Shown in pieces: positions 25,021 to 36,599 of a DNA stretch of 64,000 nt (the stretch's first letter is position 1; each line of letters begins with the position of its first letter). The position numbers and the translations under genes were made by a program. The DNA comes from Liolophura sinensis (lineage: Eukaryota; Mollusca; Polyplacophora; Chitonida; Chitonidae). The DNA is taken from contig NC_088296.1 in the NCBI RefSeq assembly GCF_032854445.1, positions 14,638,623 to 14,702,622 of the forward strand. The letters are read 5' to 3'. The notes below the pieces were generated by a model. The model did not search any database. It was not told the origin of the DNA and was given only the letters and a program-made list of their open reading frames with translations.

Positions 25021-26464
25021 CTGGATTTTAGAAAGCAAATTACATTAAAAAACCTTAATAAAGCAATGAAGCAAATGGCGAAAACCGCCCTGCATTCCAT
25101 TTACAAAATGAAGCGATTAACGCTTGCTCTGCACAGTTTTTAGACTGTAGTATGCATTGATGGCGCTATCCTCGTATTAATTCCCATGAGGTTAGGTAAA
25201 AGAAATACCCAAAATACTGTCATACTGTCAAAAATACTGGAAATACCACAGAATGCTCTATCAAAATCTAGCTTTATTTTTTGTTGATTGTAATTTTTTT
25301 TTAAATGAGGCGTAGTTTGCATTGGCTCATTTATTCTAGGCATAACCAAAAGAATTACATTCCAAAGGCGGAAGTTCCAAAGCCCAATTCACTTCAGTCG
25401 GTCCAAAAACTCCACAATAGAAATAATTTTAAAAAATATATTTCAAAAAAGTAGTTTTGGATACACTTTACAGTGGTATTTCCATAGACTCTGCGTTTGG
25501 TTTTCTTCTTACATTTTAAGATTTTTTACGTCTTTAGTTATAGCTATTAAAAACAGAGCTTTTCGAAACAACATAATTGTTAGCATATTAGGAATTTAAC
25601 ATGATTAGTTCTAGCAGAAATGCCCCCCTCAACACGATGAGGAATATCACCACATTCTGTTATACATCTAGGGGCCACCAGAAAGTTAATAATCAAGAGT
25701 CAGTAGGCACTTCAACAAAGACATGGAGATATTAGACTTTAACATCCTTCCATCAGAAGACCATGAACTGAAGGATAATAAATTTTTGACCTGAACCCCA
25801 GCCCAAGATACAAAGATAATTATTCCGTACAGGAACTTAACATGTGTAAAATAAACGTACACCACAGATAAAAAAGGAACAGAGACATTTAACCAGAAAT
25901 AATTTTGATAATTTGTTTTTTCTTTTTTCTTATGAAAAAATCAAACAATAACAGTGTTTTCTTACGTTGTTGGTTTTTACTGCCAAGTTTTTCACATTTT
26001 TGGCGCAATTGAAAATCATCAATATTGATAAGAACGATCTTTAGGCATTTTTTCAGAGATGACTTTACTGACTTAAACACTTTTCCAAAATCTTTTGCCG
26101 ACAAAAAAGTGAGAAACGATATGACGTCACATCATTTACATATAATGCGAAAGGCTACTTTATGCTACTATAATTCAAATGCCTTACGCATTAAAATAGT
26201 GATGATGACAGCTTTGCTTAGGGCTTAGAATGACACTTGCATCGTTTCATCGTTCATATTCATTTGAATATGAGAAACAAATCACGCGGAATATGTACTA
26301 CAATAGCTTTGTACATTTATCAAAGAAATAAATGCACAAAAATGCTTTTTAATATTATCAACAGAAGATGACAAATGGTGCTTAAAAATAATAAAGACAA
26401 TATAAAAATACTTCAGATCTTTACAAAAGCGATTACAAGCAAAATAGTTTTGGAATGAACTGTC
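25021..26464. other. Intron or 3' flank, nothing recognised
   Basis: AT-rich sequence. Small ORFs at 25140-25349, 25889-26104 and 26025-26228 have no coding signature. An ATTAAA polyadenylation-like hexamer lies on the minus strand at 26348-26353, about 115 bases beyond the stop of the exon at 26465. Confidence 0.5.
26348..26353 (-). terminator. Possible polyadenylation signal
   Basis: ATTAAA on the minus strand, about 115 bases after the TGA of the 26465-26591 exon. Common by chance in AT-rich DNA, so weak evidence. Confidence 0.25.
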
Positions 26465-26591
26465 TCACATTTCTCTCACGTATTCCATCCTTGGATCCGC
26501 AATGTCAAGATCCTGGCGATAGTTCGGGTTCCCGATACCTCGTCCGTAGTCACCATTCCGGAAGTCTTCGGCGTAAATGTACGGATAGCGT
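26465..26591 (-). CDS. Gene 1 possible alternative terminal exon
   Basis: On the minus strand, acceptor TTTGTTTATCCAG is followed by an open frame in the right phase (2) to continue the 27439-27516 exon. It encodes about 41 residues beginning RYPYIYAEDFRNGDYGRG, containing GNPNY, and ending MEYVREM before TGA. NPNY fits the NPxY motif used by PTB-domain adaptors and clathrin endocytosis. A donor-like TAC/GTGAGA at 26480 would leave phase 0, which does not fit any downstream candidate except the second frame of 19532-19639. The simplest reading is a short-tailed isoform ending here, with ATTAAA at 26348. Alternatively it is an ordinary internal exon with an unrecognised partner. Confidence 0.5.
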
Positions 26592-27438
26592 CTGGATAAA
26601 CAAACAAACAAACAAACAACAACAACAACGTCATCTTGTAGAACGCTTTCGTGTGACTGACATATCGTGATGTTAAAGCAACTAGGCCTTCACTTCTGGA
26701 CACACCCACTCCCACCACCCTCATAGCCCTACCGTGGTGTGTGTTATACCCTACATTTCGCAATGTAAATTCTGTGTAACTATTGCATGTACTGGTAACC
26801 ACAGGGGAAGGGGATGCCATACATACGAGATATGTCGTAAACTTGCGCTGTGACAAAGGAGATTGACTGCGTATGTCAGATACGAGGCATCTCGTAGCAG
26901 ATTCTTTGAGAAATAAATGTTGCAGTTGGCATGCACGGAACCAAACTACGAAATAACTCGTATGAAAAGTAAATCCCTCAATGTTTATAAATGTTTTTTT
27001 TTTGAGAAATACAAGAAATTAGCTCTTTGTCTCATTCAAAACCAAAGAAATAGCAAACGAGAACAAAAAAAATCTCGTTGCCTTTTACATTTAAACATAT
27101 ATTTTGAAGACGGGGCATACTACATTTCTTTTTTTTTTTTTGTCTATTCTCTTGATAAGTAAATATGTAAGTAAATATGTATCCAAACGGATTGCAATCC
27201 GTTCTCAAAGAAAACTGAAACCGTGATTGGCTAAGCAAAGGAAAACTGACGTTAACAAACCAGGATATTAAAACGAGGCTGAAGTTGAACAAACCTGATT
27301 TACCAAACCAAACGTCAACCTTTTTATCAAAAACGAACCAAGTTGGCATGAACAAATCGAACTGATATACTTCAGTTCAAAGGTAGTGTAAACAGACCAT
27401 GTTGATCATGTAACTGTTAGCACCACTGTGCTACTTAC

Positions 27439-27516
27439 TGTGGATAGTCCGTGATTTCCCCCAACACCCTGGGATCCAACGTTCCGTCACTGCTTATCTC
27501 CCCCTGTCTAGTTTTT
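27439..27516 (-). CDS. Gene 1 first cytoplasmic exon
   Basis: 78-nt exon with acceptor ATCACTACAACAG and consensus donor CCACA/GTAAGT, phase 2-2. It follows directly from the transmembrane exon in frame. Encodes about 26 residues including KTRQGEISSDGTLDPRV and GEITDYP. It sits at the same place as the 87-nt exon of gene 2 (61546-61632), with similar size and identical phases but little residue identity. No fold or motif recognised; intracellular by position. Confidence 0.75.
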
Positions 27517-27838
27517 CTGTTGTAGTGATAGAATGTATAACAAATACAATGGCCGACAATTTACCGAATTTTATTTTCAGGAGACTCGCTAGTCCACGTA
27601 GGTCGATGGGGATAACATGGGAGATGTCACAAACCAACCCGGCCAAACCCGACAAAAGGACGCTATTTTACAGCAGATTCTAGGGACGCAAATCTGTCAA
27701 AACCAGTGTGAAATAGCTGGACTGTCCATTTGGTATGCAAATGAAGAAAAAAAATACACTTTAAAGAGGTGAATGCTTTTTTTCATTCTTTTGCCATCGT
27801 CTTTTTGTTTTTTTGTTTTTTTTTTTTGTTTTTTTTTT

Positions 27839-28005
27839 ATTTGATTGGTGTTTCACGCTGTACTAAAGAATATTTCAACGGCCAACATTATGGTGGTGGC
27901 AGGCTGCTGGCAGACTTCCACGGCCGGGGAGGAAGCCAGCATGAGCTGGACTTAAACTCACAGCGACCGCATTGGTGAGAGACTCCTGGGTCATTACGCT
28001 GCGTC
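27839..28005 (-). mobile_element. SINE family 1 (internally deleted)
   Basis: Minus-strand copy inside the intron between gene 1 exons 27439-27516 and 28672-28819. A T-rich run precedes TTGATTGGTGTTTCACGC. Part of the body around the CCGGGC motif is missing. Confidence 0.88.
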
Positions 28006-28671
28006 TGCTTTTCTGTTGGCCCACTGGACAATTGAGCCTAACAAAAAACTATATAGTGGGAAGCACATTTTGTTCTGCATATCTATATATTTAAACGATT
28101 CCTGTAATGAAACTCTAAAGCGATGATTATGGTTTTAGGGCAAATGAAAAATGTTATGCAATAAACCAAAAAATGAATAAATAAGTACATTAATTTAAAA
28201 AAAAAATCAAATATGAGTACATTGTATATCTTTTATTCTCTTCTCTATTGTATACCTATTGTCCTTTTTCCCAGCTTAGCGCCCCATTCGGATTCCACCG
28301 AGTGGTTTTGACAGCTATCATTTGACCTAACTACATAATTTTCGAACTGACACCTGGGACCTTAGAGAAAAAGTAGCTTAAAGCCATTTTCACGCCTCAC
28401 GAGGAAAGTTGAGTCAGTCTTTCGTACTTGTACATGTTCATACAAACGCTAAACGGAGCCTTAAGAAACAAAAAGCAATAGCCTTATGTACATTTTAAAT
28501 AGCACTACCATTGATATTAGCAAAACCACTAGAGATCCTGAATAAGTACATGTATAGCGTTTATCGTTTTTCAGGTAGACTAACAATCGTTCCAAAAGTT
28601 AGATGATTTGCTTCCCTTTGCTGTGGACTAGTAATCCGTATGTAGTGATATTTACCAGATTGTTTTCTCAC

Positions 28672-28819
28672 CTGTCTTGTGACCTTTTCTTCAGACAAAT
28701 GAGGATGGTCATAACAATGAGGATAATGAGAACGAGTCCTCCAACTCCTCCACCTACACCCAGGATGATCTTTTGTTCCTCAGTAAGAGTCGAGAATACC
28801 GCAGGTTTCACAGGGGGCA
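28672..28819 (-). CDS. Gene 1 transmembrane exon
   Basis: 148-nt exon, phase 1 in and 2 out, donor ACAG/GTGAGA. It completes the Cys-Val junction with the upstream sushi exon, then gives a short stalk (PPVKPAVFSTLTEEQK), a glycine-rich entry GVGGGVGG and a hydrophobic helix (LVLIILIVMTILICL). The stop-transfer residues are KKRSQDR. This is a single-pass type I topology. The exon aligns closely with the transmembrane exon of gene 2 (62800-62965): both have TL..EQ, GG.GG and IIL before a basic end with RS..R. An alternative acceptor upstream (TATGTAG) would leave the wrong phase. Confidence 0.9.
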
Positions 28820-28892
28820 CTAGGTATTCAACAACATCAACAGCACTACATATTATGTAAAATAACATTTGTGAAGCCTAAAACTGAGCGTA

Positions 28893-29542
28893 CACTCAAA
28901 AAATTAATCTGTTGCTGTTCTCAGAAATTCTGTCGCCTGCGTGATGTATTCTGCTATTGCTACAGAGTACACTGTTAAATATAACACACATATACTACTA
29001 ATGCAACATGAAGAATAACAAACGGGCCCAGTTGGCTCCGTTGGTAGAGCATCCGCTTCGGGGTTGGGGTCAATCCATGGTCTGGTCACACCTAAGACTT
29101 TAAAAGAGGAATCTGCAACTTCCTGGTTTGGCGTTCAACATTTAGGGGATGGTGGAACCATTGGTTGGCTCGTATCAGTATAATGGCTCGGTAAAGGCGG
29201 CTTACTTGTTTTCGGTAAGCCGCTCTCCGTGAAGCGGCAGTAGATAAAAGAGGGGTGGAAATCCAGCAACAAGGAGGCATATTACACGTACATGCACTCT
29301 AAGAGCTCCTCCATCGTCATATGACTCGATAACTCGATAACTTAAGTATGACGTTACCACCTAAGCACTGACGTGGCCACCTAAGCACTCACGTTAACAC
29401 CTAAACACTCACTCACTCATTAAACATTAACAGGATTCTATGTTGAATACGACAGAATATGATGCTATAATAACACAATGCACTCTACCACCACTAACAC
29501 AAGAGGCTTTCTGTTAAAACCGGTAGATTAATTTTTCCCGTG
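28893..29542. mobile_element. MITE (family M1) split by a SINE
   Basis: Left end ACTCAAAAAATTAATCTGTT and right end TTTCTGTTAAAACCGGTAGA form diverged terminal inverted repeats, matching the better preserved element at 61924-62150. A SINE family 2 element sits in the middle (29024-29419). No transposase is present. Non-autonomous DNA transposon by structure. Confidence 0.7.
29024..29419 (+). mobile_element. tRNA-derived SINE family 2, near full length
   Basis: Begins GGGCCCAGTTGGCTCCGTTG (A box-like) with GGTAGAGC and a weak B box (GGGTCAATCC). A body with TCACACCTAAGACTTTAAAA follows, and the 3' end carries TCGTCATATGACTCGA, a TATGACGTTA motif and ACTCACTCACTCA. The tail is partly repeated. 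Inserted into the MITE at 28893-29542. Confidence 0.85.
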
Positions 29543-29749
29543 TAATGTATATGGAAAAAAATAAACGATCAACGTTTAGACAATCGTGGATGAAAGAGCA
29601 AACAAATAAATCCTCCAGCATACGCTCGTGTTAATGCACATGGTGTTCTTCTGCGATCCTTATGCGCGCACTTACTTATACGTGCGTGTACTTATACGCG
29701 CATGTATTTTTACGTGCATGTACTTATACGTGCATGTACTTTAAAAACA

Positions 29750-30015
29750 GGGGCCTCCGTGGCTCAGTCGGCTAGCGCGCTAGCGCAGCGTAATGACCCA
29801 GGAGCCTCTCACCAATGCGGTCGATGTGAGTTCAAGTCCAGCTCATGCTGGTTTCCTCTCCGGCCGTAAGTGGGAAGGTCTGCCAGCAACCTGCGGATGG
29901 TCGTGGGTTTCCCCCGGGCTGTGCCCGGTTTCCACCCACCATAATGCTGGCCGCCGTCGTATAAGTGAAATATTCTTGAGTACGGCGCAAAACACCAATC
30001 AAATAAATACATAAA
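29750..30015 (+). mobile_element. tRNA-derived SINE family 1, full length
   Basis: The most complete plus-strand copy. It has a head GGGGCCTCCGTGGCTCAGTC with intact A box, a B box-like GAGTTCAAGTCC, the full body and a tail ACACCAATCAAATAAATAC. The flanks ACTTTAAAAAC (29738) and ACTTTTAAAAC (30015) form a probable target-site duplication. RNA polymerase III promoter boxes are internal, as expected for a tRNA-derived SINE. Confidence 0.93.
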
Positions 30016-30574
30016 CTTTTAAAACTGTCGGCAAGGCTGCGTATAAGCAGACTTGATTCACTGGTAGCTGTTTAAGATGTATTTCACAGCACAATCCGTT
30101 AAGCACCGTGGGGACAAGGTTGTACTCGTCATGTATGTGATTTTTTTTGTTCAGTATAAAATACACTTGAAAATGTACTGAAATATGTGAATTTAGGAAC
30201 TAGTCATTCTGGAATAATAATTGATATGTAGCCTACATCATCGGCACTCGTATTTTGTGCACACTGCTAATGTGGTAAGATTTTAAAAACCCTGGTATTT
30301 TTTAAACCATGAGTTTAATTGTAATTATTGTCATAAAATAGTTTTTAAAGGATGAAACTTTTCACTATATGTGTCTTCTACATGACGTTTTTCAATGTCG
30401 AAACCCGGAAACATAGTATTTAAGAAAACCCGTTACAGATAAAAGCTAACGGATGAGGTACTCCATGGATGAGCTTCATGTGCAAAATGTTTGGATTTAA
30501 TAACAAATTATTGTGAAAAGATTTCAACCTTTGACCATGCTGACCAAACCTATATGTTGCCACCCTTAAGAATA

Positions 30575-30896
30575 CCGGAGCAGGAATGAATGGATCAAGG
30601 GATACCTGGAGATTAACGTCATGCTTTTGTCAGCTATATGGCGACGATGACTCACTAGATTTGTGTATACATACTGTGTCTCCTTGTGGCAAAGTCCATA
30701 GTGCTGCCATAGTGCTGCCGCTACCCGAAGTAACACGCCGAAGACACCAGACATACCACCCCACCCAGTCACATTATGCTGACACCAGGCCAACCAGTCA
30801 TGTTTCCTTACTCTAAACTCTCTGCACTGAACGCCAATCCAGGGAGCAAGAGGTACCATTTTTAATGTCCCTGGGAGACACCCCGGAGCAGGAATG
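30575..30896 (-). mobile_element. SINE family 2 with perfect target-site duplication
   Basis: Minus-strand element (about 30589-30882) with body motifs CATAATGTGACTGGGTGGGG and GGTGTCTTCGGCGTGT. The 14-bp direct repeat CCGGAGCAGGAATG flanks it at 30575-30588 and 30883-30896. The 97-residue ORF across it is not a gene. Lies between the gene 1 sushi and transmembrane exons. Confidence 0.85.
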
Positions 30897-30984
30897 TCTA
30901 CAGCTACATCCGCAACAAGTAAATATAAAATTATTTTTGTTATCAGGCTTCTTTCTAGAGATTCCTTTATTCAGCCAGACTTAC

Positions 30985-31188
30985 CACACTTTGGTTTGGT
31001 TGTAAAGTTCCACTGTTGGTTTTCCTGGCACACGACTGTCTCACTCTCTGCCTGAAGGGTATAATTGTATAGACATCGCAGCTTTACGACTGTGCCCACA
31101 TCTGTTTGACCCTTGGACACTTGGAGTGTAGAGTTGTTTGTCAGAACGTTATTGACCAAGGAATATGGAGGAACGATCGATTCACACT
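30985..31188 (-). CDS. Gene 1 sushi (CCP) domain exon
   Basis: 204-nt symmetric exon, phase 1-1. The acceptor is TGTCTATTTCCTCACAG and the donor is TGTG/GTAAGT. It encodes one complement control protein (sushi) module of 68 residues. The four expected cysteines lie in ECES, LRC, VVC and PKC, with the conserved Trp in QQWNF before the last Cys. Sushi modules are extracellular and bind proteins or glycans. Their exons are typically phase 1-1, as here. Four N-glycosylation sequons are visible (NNS, NST, NYT, NFT). The last Cys joins directly to the stalk in the transmembrane exon, so this is the membrane-proximal domain. More sushi exons probably lie upstream, but I did not find them. Confidence 0.9.
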
Positions 31189-34100
31189 CTGTGAGGAAAT
31201 AGACAAGAGAAACCACTTATCATTGAGCTGTCTTTGACCTTAGTAAAAATTCAAAACTTCGTAGGGTTGCTTATTTTTGATACTATGGAAGGATTTGTTT
31301 TAAACAATGTCGATGAGGTGGTCAAAATTTTAATTTTTTAGGATCTAACAAGAAATTGAAAAATTGTTATTCAAAATTTGACTGAAGAAAGGATCCGCGG
31401 GTAGAATTGGTGTCGGGGTCCGGTTTCAGGAAACTCTACAAGATTGTTTGCCTACACAAAACCGTGTTGCCAAGAAAAATGACAGCTTACTCATGCTATG
31501 TTTATGTTTTGTTTTCTAACGTAAGCAATATACTGAAAAATATAGGGAAGTTCCATGAAACCTGGCTTTTGGGGGAAAAATGGTATGTGAATACTGATTC
31601 AAAACTTCACGTAGAACATGTCTTGCGCCTGTACAACATCATTGAAAAGTGCTGACTGCTTCTATTTGTATGATTCCATCATATATTCTTCCGTTGCATT
31701 TACGTTTTCATGTCATTAAAATGTGAGGACAATACAGATTTTGAGTACGTCTATCACGCTGTCGTCGTGGCTCTGTTTTTAACCTCTGTGCTGTACGTCT
31801 ATCACACTGTCGTCTTTGCTCTGTTTTTACTCTCTGAGCTGTACGTATTTTACTACATTTCTGTACATTCTTAGTTCTTTAGAGATTTGTGACAAACGTC
31901 GATTTGGGAATTGGCCTCGCAATTATTGACATGGAACGTTTATTTTGGTTGATGGATCGTACACGAATGTCTGTTTCGAGACATAGATGTGAAGTGTAAC
32001 TGTTCAACTTCTTAAAAAATGATGAAAAAGGAACAAAAAGAAAAACACAATAATTTGGTGTAACTGCTAGATATGTTGTAGAGCAGGAGCTTACCACAGA
32101 AAGAGTAGAGTTTTGCTGATGGAAGAAAGCACAGTTCCTGTGACAAATCAGCAGCCTATAGTAATTGACAGACGATTTGCCCCACGTGCAACGTTAAGAT
32201 GCAATTATTGTTGAAAGACACGCGGATTTCGACGGATATCAGACAATGAAAATGGGCGTAAGAGAGCCTTCGACCGTTAATTGACCCCAGAAACCGTGAG
32301 AGGTTTGAAATCCAGAAGCCCACTCTGTAAAACTACTTATGGATATGCATGGACTATAATATAATGCTTGTTTATACTATGTGGTATATTGTAAAATATT
32401 AGCTTTGCAGAGAAATTGTTTAATTGCTTGTTAATTGTTTACCGGATAGCTTCGTTGATTTTATAATTTAGTCATTTGTCCAACGTTTACTTTGAGTAAG
32501 GCAAATGTTCTGTTAGGCGTGTAATTTAAGAATAAAGGACGGATTATCTGAATACATGTATGCCTTCCGAGTTTCCCCACAACATTTCACCAGATAAACT
32601 CCGTACGTGCCTCGTGCATTGCAGAGGGAGCAAGGAACTATATCCTCGAGTACGGGGGAAATTTCCTTAAGGTTTATGCAGATTAGGCAATGAATATCAT
32701 CACACATCTTACGCAGTGTCACAGATACAAGTCAGTTTAACTATTTATTTATTTCATTTTAGTCAGTAGTAGGAGTGGAGAAAGCCGCAGTACGAGAGAT
32801 AAACCACTGAATATAGACAAGTTACTTGACCGCTTTCCTAAGACTGCCTTACATCTGCAGACTAGCGTATGAACACCGTAATGGTAAAAGACAAAGAGCC
32901 TTCAACAAAGTCGACAAGGCTCCAGTCTTCAAATTCCCTGCCTAAGACCGAGATTTAAACTCATGTCGTGTGTGCTCCATCGGTTAAAAGGCAAACACCT
33001 TAATGTCCCCTAAGATTTAATTTCAGCGGGTAATGCACAAATGTAAGAGACACAATAAAGTACAGGATATCGTGGAGGATTATGGCTGGCGGTACAAGTT
33101 CTGTTTGTTACTCATATGGGTGTGGGTTTACACATGGCCAGACATTATCATATCATTTACTCTCCAACAGGCACTTAGCAGGAAAGCATAATTTGAATGC
33201 TATCTATTTGGTACATGTATCGCTCGGCTTGCCCCACATAATATACACTAAACACTCAACAATTTCGACCATAGACGTAAGGCATGTTTTGACATATTAC
33301 AGGAAAGTTTTCTGATCATGACATGTATTTTCTTTCCTTAACTTCTCACCAGTTCACGTGTCCCCATATCTGAACAAACCTTTAAAGCAGAAGAAAATTT
33401 TAGTTATCAATCAAATACGATTGAAAAGAGTATACATTTCCTCGCAGGTGCATGCCATAAAAAATTTCTAGTATGTACCTCAAGTTGAAAAATTATAAAT
33501 AAAATCAGCGCTAGAATCCGCTGTGGGCGACTCCATTTTGCTTAAGAACTAGTCCTGATGTCCTTTGTGTTAGGAGGAGAATTGCCGTCGGAAACCGCCG
33601 AAGGGCGGTTCGTACATTTCCGGTAGAACTCTTCTTTGCACAAGGTAGTGAACAGTACAGTTAGCTTTCTGCTTGACGATCGGGAAACCGGAATGTTGGA
33701 CGTTGGTTCCTAGTTTACACAAACAAGTCGGCAGTTTAAACGACTCTCATTGGCTGAGAGGCAACACACTCCCAACGTAAATTACAGGGTGTTAAAGATG
33801 GAGAACGCGATGCACTCGGCGATTATGCCAGCTTTGCCGTTTTCAGGTTTCCGTGTATTTTGAGGAAAACTCGAAAAATTATGCAGCAGGTACCATCAGA
33901 TAGAAAAAAATGTGCTGTTTTCAGCCTGTAGTGCCATATTTTAAAGTTTTCTTCTCCTTTAAGTTTTCAGATCTTGTAACTTGTGAATTTTAATTGCATC
34001 TACATGTAGGTAAAAGAGTGCTTCACCGGTCAAATTTATTGAGGATTGGGCGCAAGCGTGAGCAAAGATGGAAGTCTTGCAAATTATTAAAGGCATACTG

Positions 34101-36190
34101 GAAAAAGTGAAGCACCGCCGTATACAGTGACATACTGTACAACTATTCCAGTATTTTATTTGGCGACATTACACAATGTATGAATTTTAAGGCAAAAGAA
34201 CGAATAATATTATGTGAAGAAAGGGTTTCACCCTACGTTATAATGGATCTACTAGGCACTTTTGTTAAAAGGGAAAGCACTCAATTGTACGAAAGTAATT
34301 ATACGAACTGTAAACATTGCATTTTGAAGAAATCATGTGAGTTGTTGTGTCGTACCCAGAGAGTTCCTTGGCAATATGATATTCCAATGTACTTCAACAC
34401 AAATCACGAATAATGCTTTGATTTTGTTTGATAAAGGCCTTCGAACAGTATTTTATTTTGTTTTGTCTTTTTTGTGAGAAAACGGTCTTAATGCAAATCA
34501 AGAACATCATTTTTGCTAGAATGGCAACACTCTCAAACATGTACAGATTCAAAACACGGCACATCTGTAACCTTAGACAACAGACATAATGATAGAATAA
34601 TCGCTGAAGAGGTACTCATTCAAGGAAAGAAGAAAACAAATACAACTAATCAAGTGGTTTGAAGGAACAAAATTTTCAGAAACCAACATCTGTTGGGAAA
34701 ATGTAGTTCCCAGATTTACATACGGTCTCAGATACATGGGCAACTAATTGTATCAATTGCTGAACGGAAAAAAGCAGTTCTCTCAATGTGATGACGGTTG
34801 TGTTTTAGTTTTAAACCAAAGTAATAAATTTACACGATATTTAGTTCAGGGGACACGTGTCAATTACATGATTATTTGTATGTTAATTTGATTTTTAAGG
34901 CTTTTTTGAAAAAATTGTATATGGCCGTTGTCATGTTCATGGCTGGGGCAAACTAGAGTGCCCAGAGAACCTTTCATCACGCACTTCAAATCCACAAGCG
35001 CCGTCAGTTATTCTTTACGAATTGCACGTTAAAGGGATAGAGAATCGATTCTGATTAGCTAGTGTGAGAGAGCGGCAAATCCAGGCTATGCCTTGTGTAT
35101 GCTGAACATTTAGCATGGAACGTTTATTCAAGCGTTACCAAGGCTGAAAGATTTAACCTAGGATATCCTATCTCCACCTTATCAGCCAAGCATTAACCAA
35201 TGCTGATTATAGCTGCTAGGCGGCCACCTCTTAGTGCTTCTATACCCATTTTTTTTTTTAAGAAAATGTTTAAGCCAAACATGATTCAGACTGGTGTAAG
35301 TACGTATACGTGGGTGTGAGCCGGTGCATGGCAAAAAAGCCTGCACAAAATTTCAACACAATTGCACTATACACTTCCAATCATGATGAGTAAGTGGGCA
35401 TGTATTAGGCTTACATAAAAGGTTGGAATAGATTGGTGTATGGGAGCCGGATACGGCCTTCAAGTCTACGTAACATAATGAACATCACCAATCCTTACCT
35501 TTAACCCTCCGAACACACATACACACCAGGCATACGTTCTCTTTAGGGTAGATAGCTTCGAAAGGCGAGTTTATTGTCCTATGAGGCGAAATTTTGCGGA
35601 TAATGGTTTTATATCACTTCAAAATAAAGTTGCGCATGACAGGTTCTTTTCATTCAAAAACCCCAGTTTTCATGCAGACGCTCTAAACGCTGTTTGTAAA
35701 ATAAGCAGCCCATTCCCTCCTTTATCCTTGCATATGATGTATACTACCGGCTGATTGTTACATGCACATTGCCATCAATGATAAATCATCTGTAAGATGT
35801 TCAAAAATTTGTACTCCGTGATAGATATAATGACTTATTGGAGATCTTTGCACCACAATACTAGTATATACCGACGTGCGCTTCAAGCATAGCATGTAAG
35901 CATCGACGCATGTGCGTTTTATTCGCCATATGGTGCAATTTTCTTTTTGGTATTTTTACCCTCTAATAAATTGTATAAACTTTAGTATACGTCTGCCACA
36001 GTCTGTCAGACAATAGAGGTACATAACCAAGTCCACATTATTACATATTTCTATGTCAAAATGTACCCTCATCGTACGGTATCTCTTCAATCTCTAACCT
36101 ATCCTTGTTTCATTTTCAACGTTTAAACAGTAAATTTGTTACTGATTACCTGTCAGAATCTGTAACTTACCTTATATGTATTGCCTGTAT
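31189..36190. other. No supported gene; probable gene 1 intron or 5' region
   Basis: AT-rich DNA. ORFs at 31407-31655, 31879-32097, 32513-32722, 33082-33315 and 34180-34413 have no domain, splice context or conserved partner. A 48-bp doublet occurs at 31745-31840. The segment 32755-33010 may be an old dispersed repeat. Upstream sushi and signal-peptide exons of gene 1 are expected somewhere above 31188, but I could not identify any. Confidence 0.5.
31745..31840. repeat. 48-bp tandem doublet
   Basis: Two 48-bp units beginning GTACGTCTATCAC at 31745 and 31793, followed by GTACGT at 31841. Confidence 0.85.
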
Positions 36191-36242
36191 ATATAAGGTG
36201 ACGTAATCACAGGATATATGCTGTATATACTATTATACATAC

Positions 36243-36519
36243 TGTTGTATGTTATATACGGTGACTTAACTATAACTGATGTATGTTACATACGGTGACT
36301 TAACTATAACTGGTGTATGTTATATACGGTGACTTAACTATAACTGATGTATATTATATACGGTGACTTAACTATAACTGATGTATGTTATATACGGTGA
36401 CTTAACTATAACTGATGTATGTTATATACGGTGACTTAACTATAACTGATGTATGTTATATACGGTGACTTAACTATAACTGATGCATATTATATACGGT
36501 GACTTAACTATAACTGATG
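36243..36519. repeat. 34-bp minisatellite
   Basis: About eight units of 34 bp, core GTTATATACGGTGACTTAAC. Degenerate units extend to either side (36190 and about 36600). Confidence 0.95.
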
Positions 36520-36599
36520 GAGGCATTCACTTTCCGCATACAGCGGTTTAACAATAAATCCTGTATGTATTTACTCCCTGCATACAGTGACTTAATTAT

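Larger units (their letters stand above)
19532..31188 (-). other. Receptor gene 1 locus (partial model)
   Basis: Type I membrane receptor paralog read from the minus strand. Supported parts in transcription order are the sushi exon 30985-31188 (phase 1-1), transmembrane exon 28672-28819 (1-2), cytoplasmic exon 27439-27516 (2-2) and cytoplasmic exon 21286-21540 (2-2). Less certain parts are a possible alternative terminal exon at 26465-26591 and candidate exons at 24877-25020 and 19532-19639. The signal peptide and any further extracellular domains should lie above 31188, but I could not find them. The 3' end is unresolved. The nearest homolog of the last exon of gene 2 is the decayed relic at 16640-16682. 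Confidence 0.7.

Noticed and set aside
29750-29830. tRNA gene at the head of the SINE
   Set aside because: A and B box-like sequences are present, but the head is fused to the SINE body, repeats across the window and does not fold as a full cloverleaf by eye.
30566-30859. 97-residue minus-strand ORF
   Set aside because: Lies wholly within a SINE family 2 insertion bounded by a target-site duplication.
32513-32722. Cys-rich 69-residue minus-strand ORF that might be a small zinc-binding or sushi-like exon
   Set aside because: The cysteine spacing fits neither a sushi domain nor a common zinc finger, and no acceptor/donor pair frames it.
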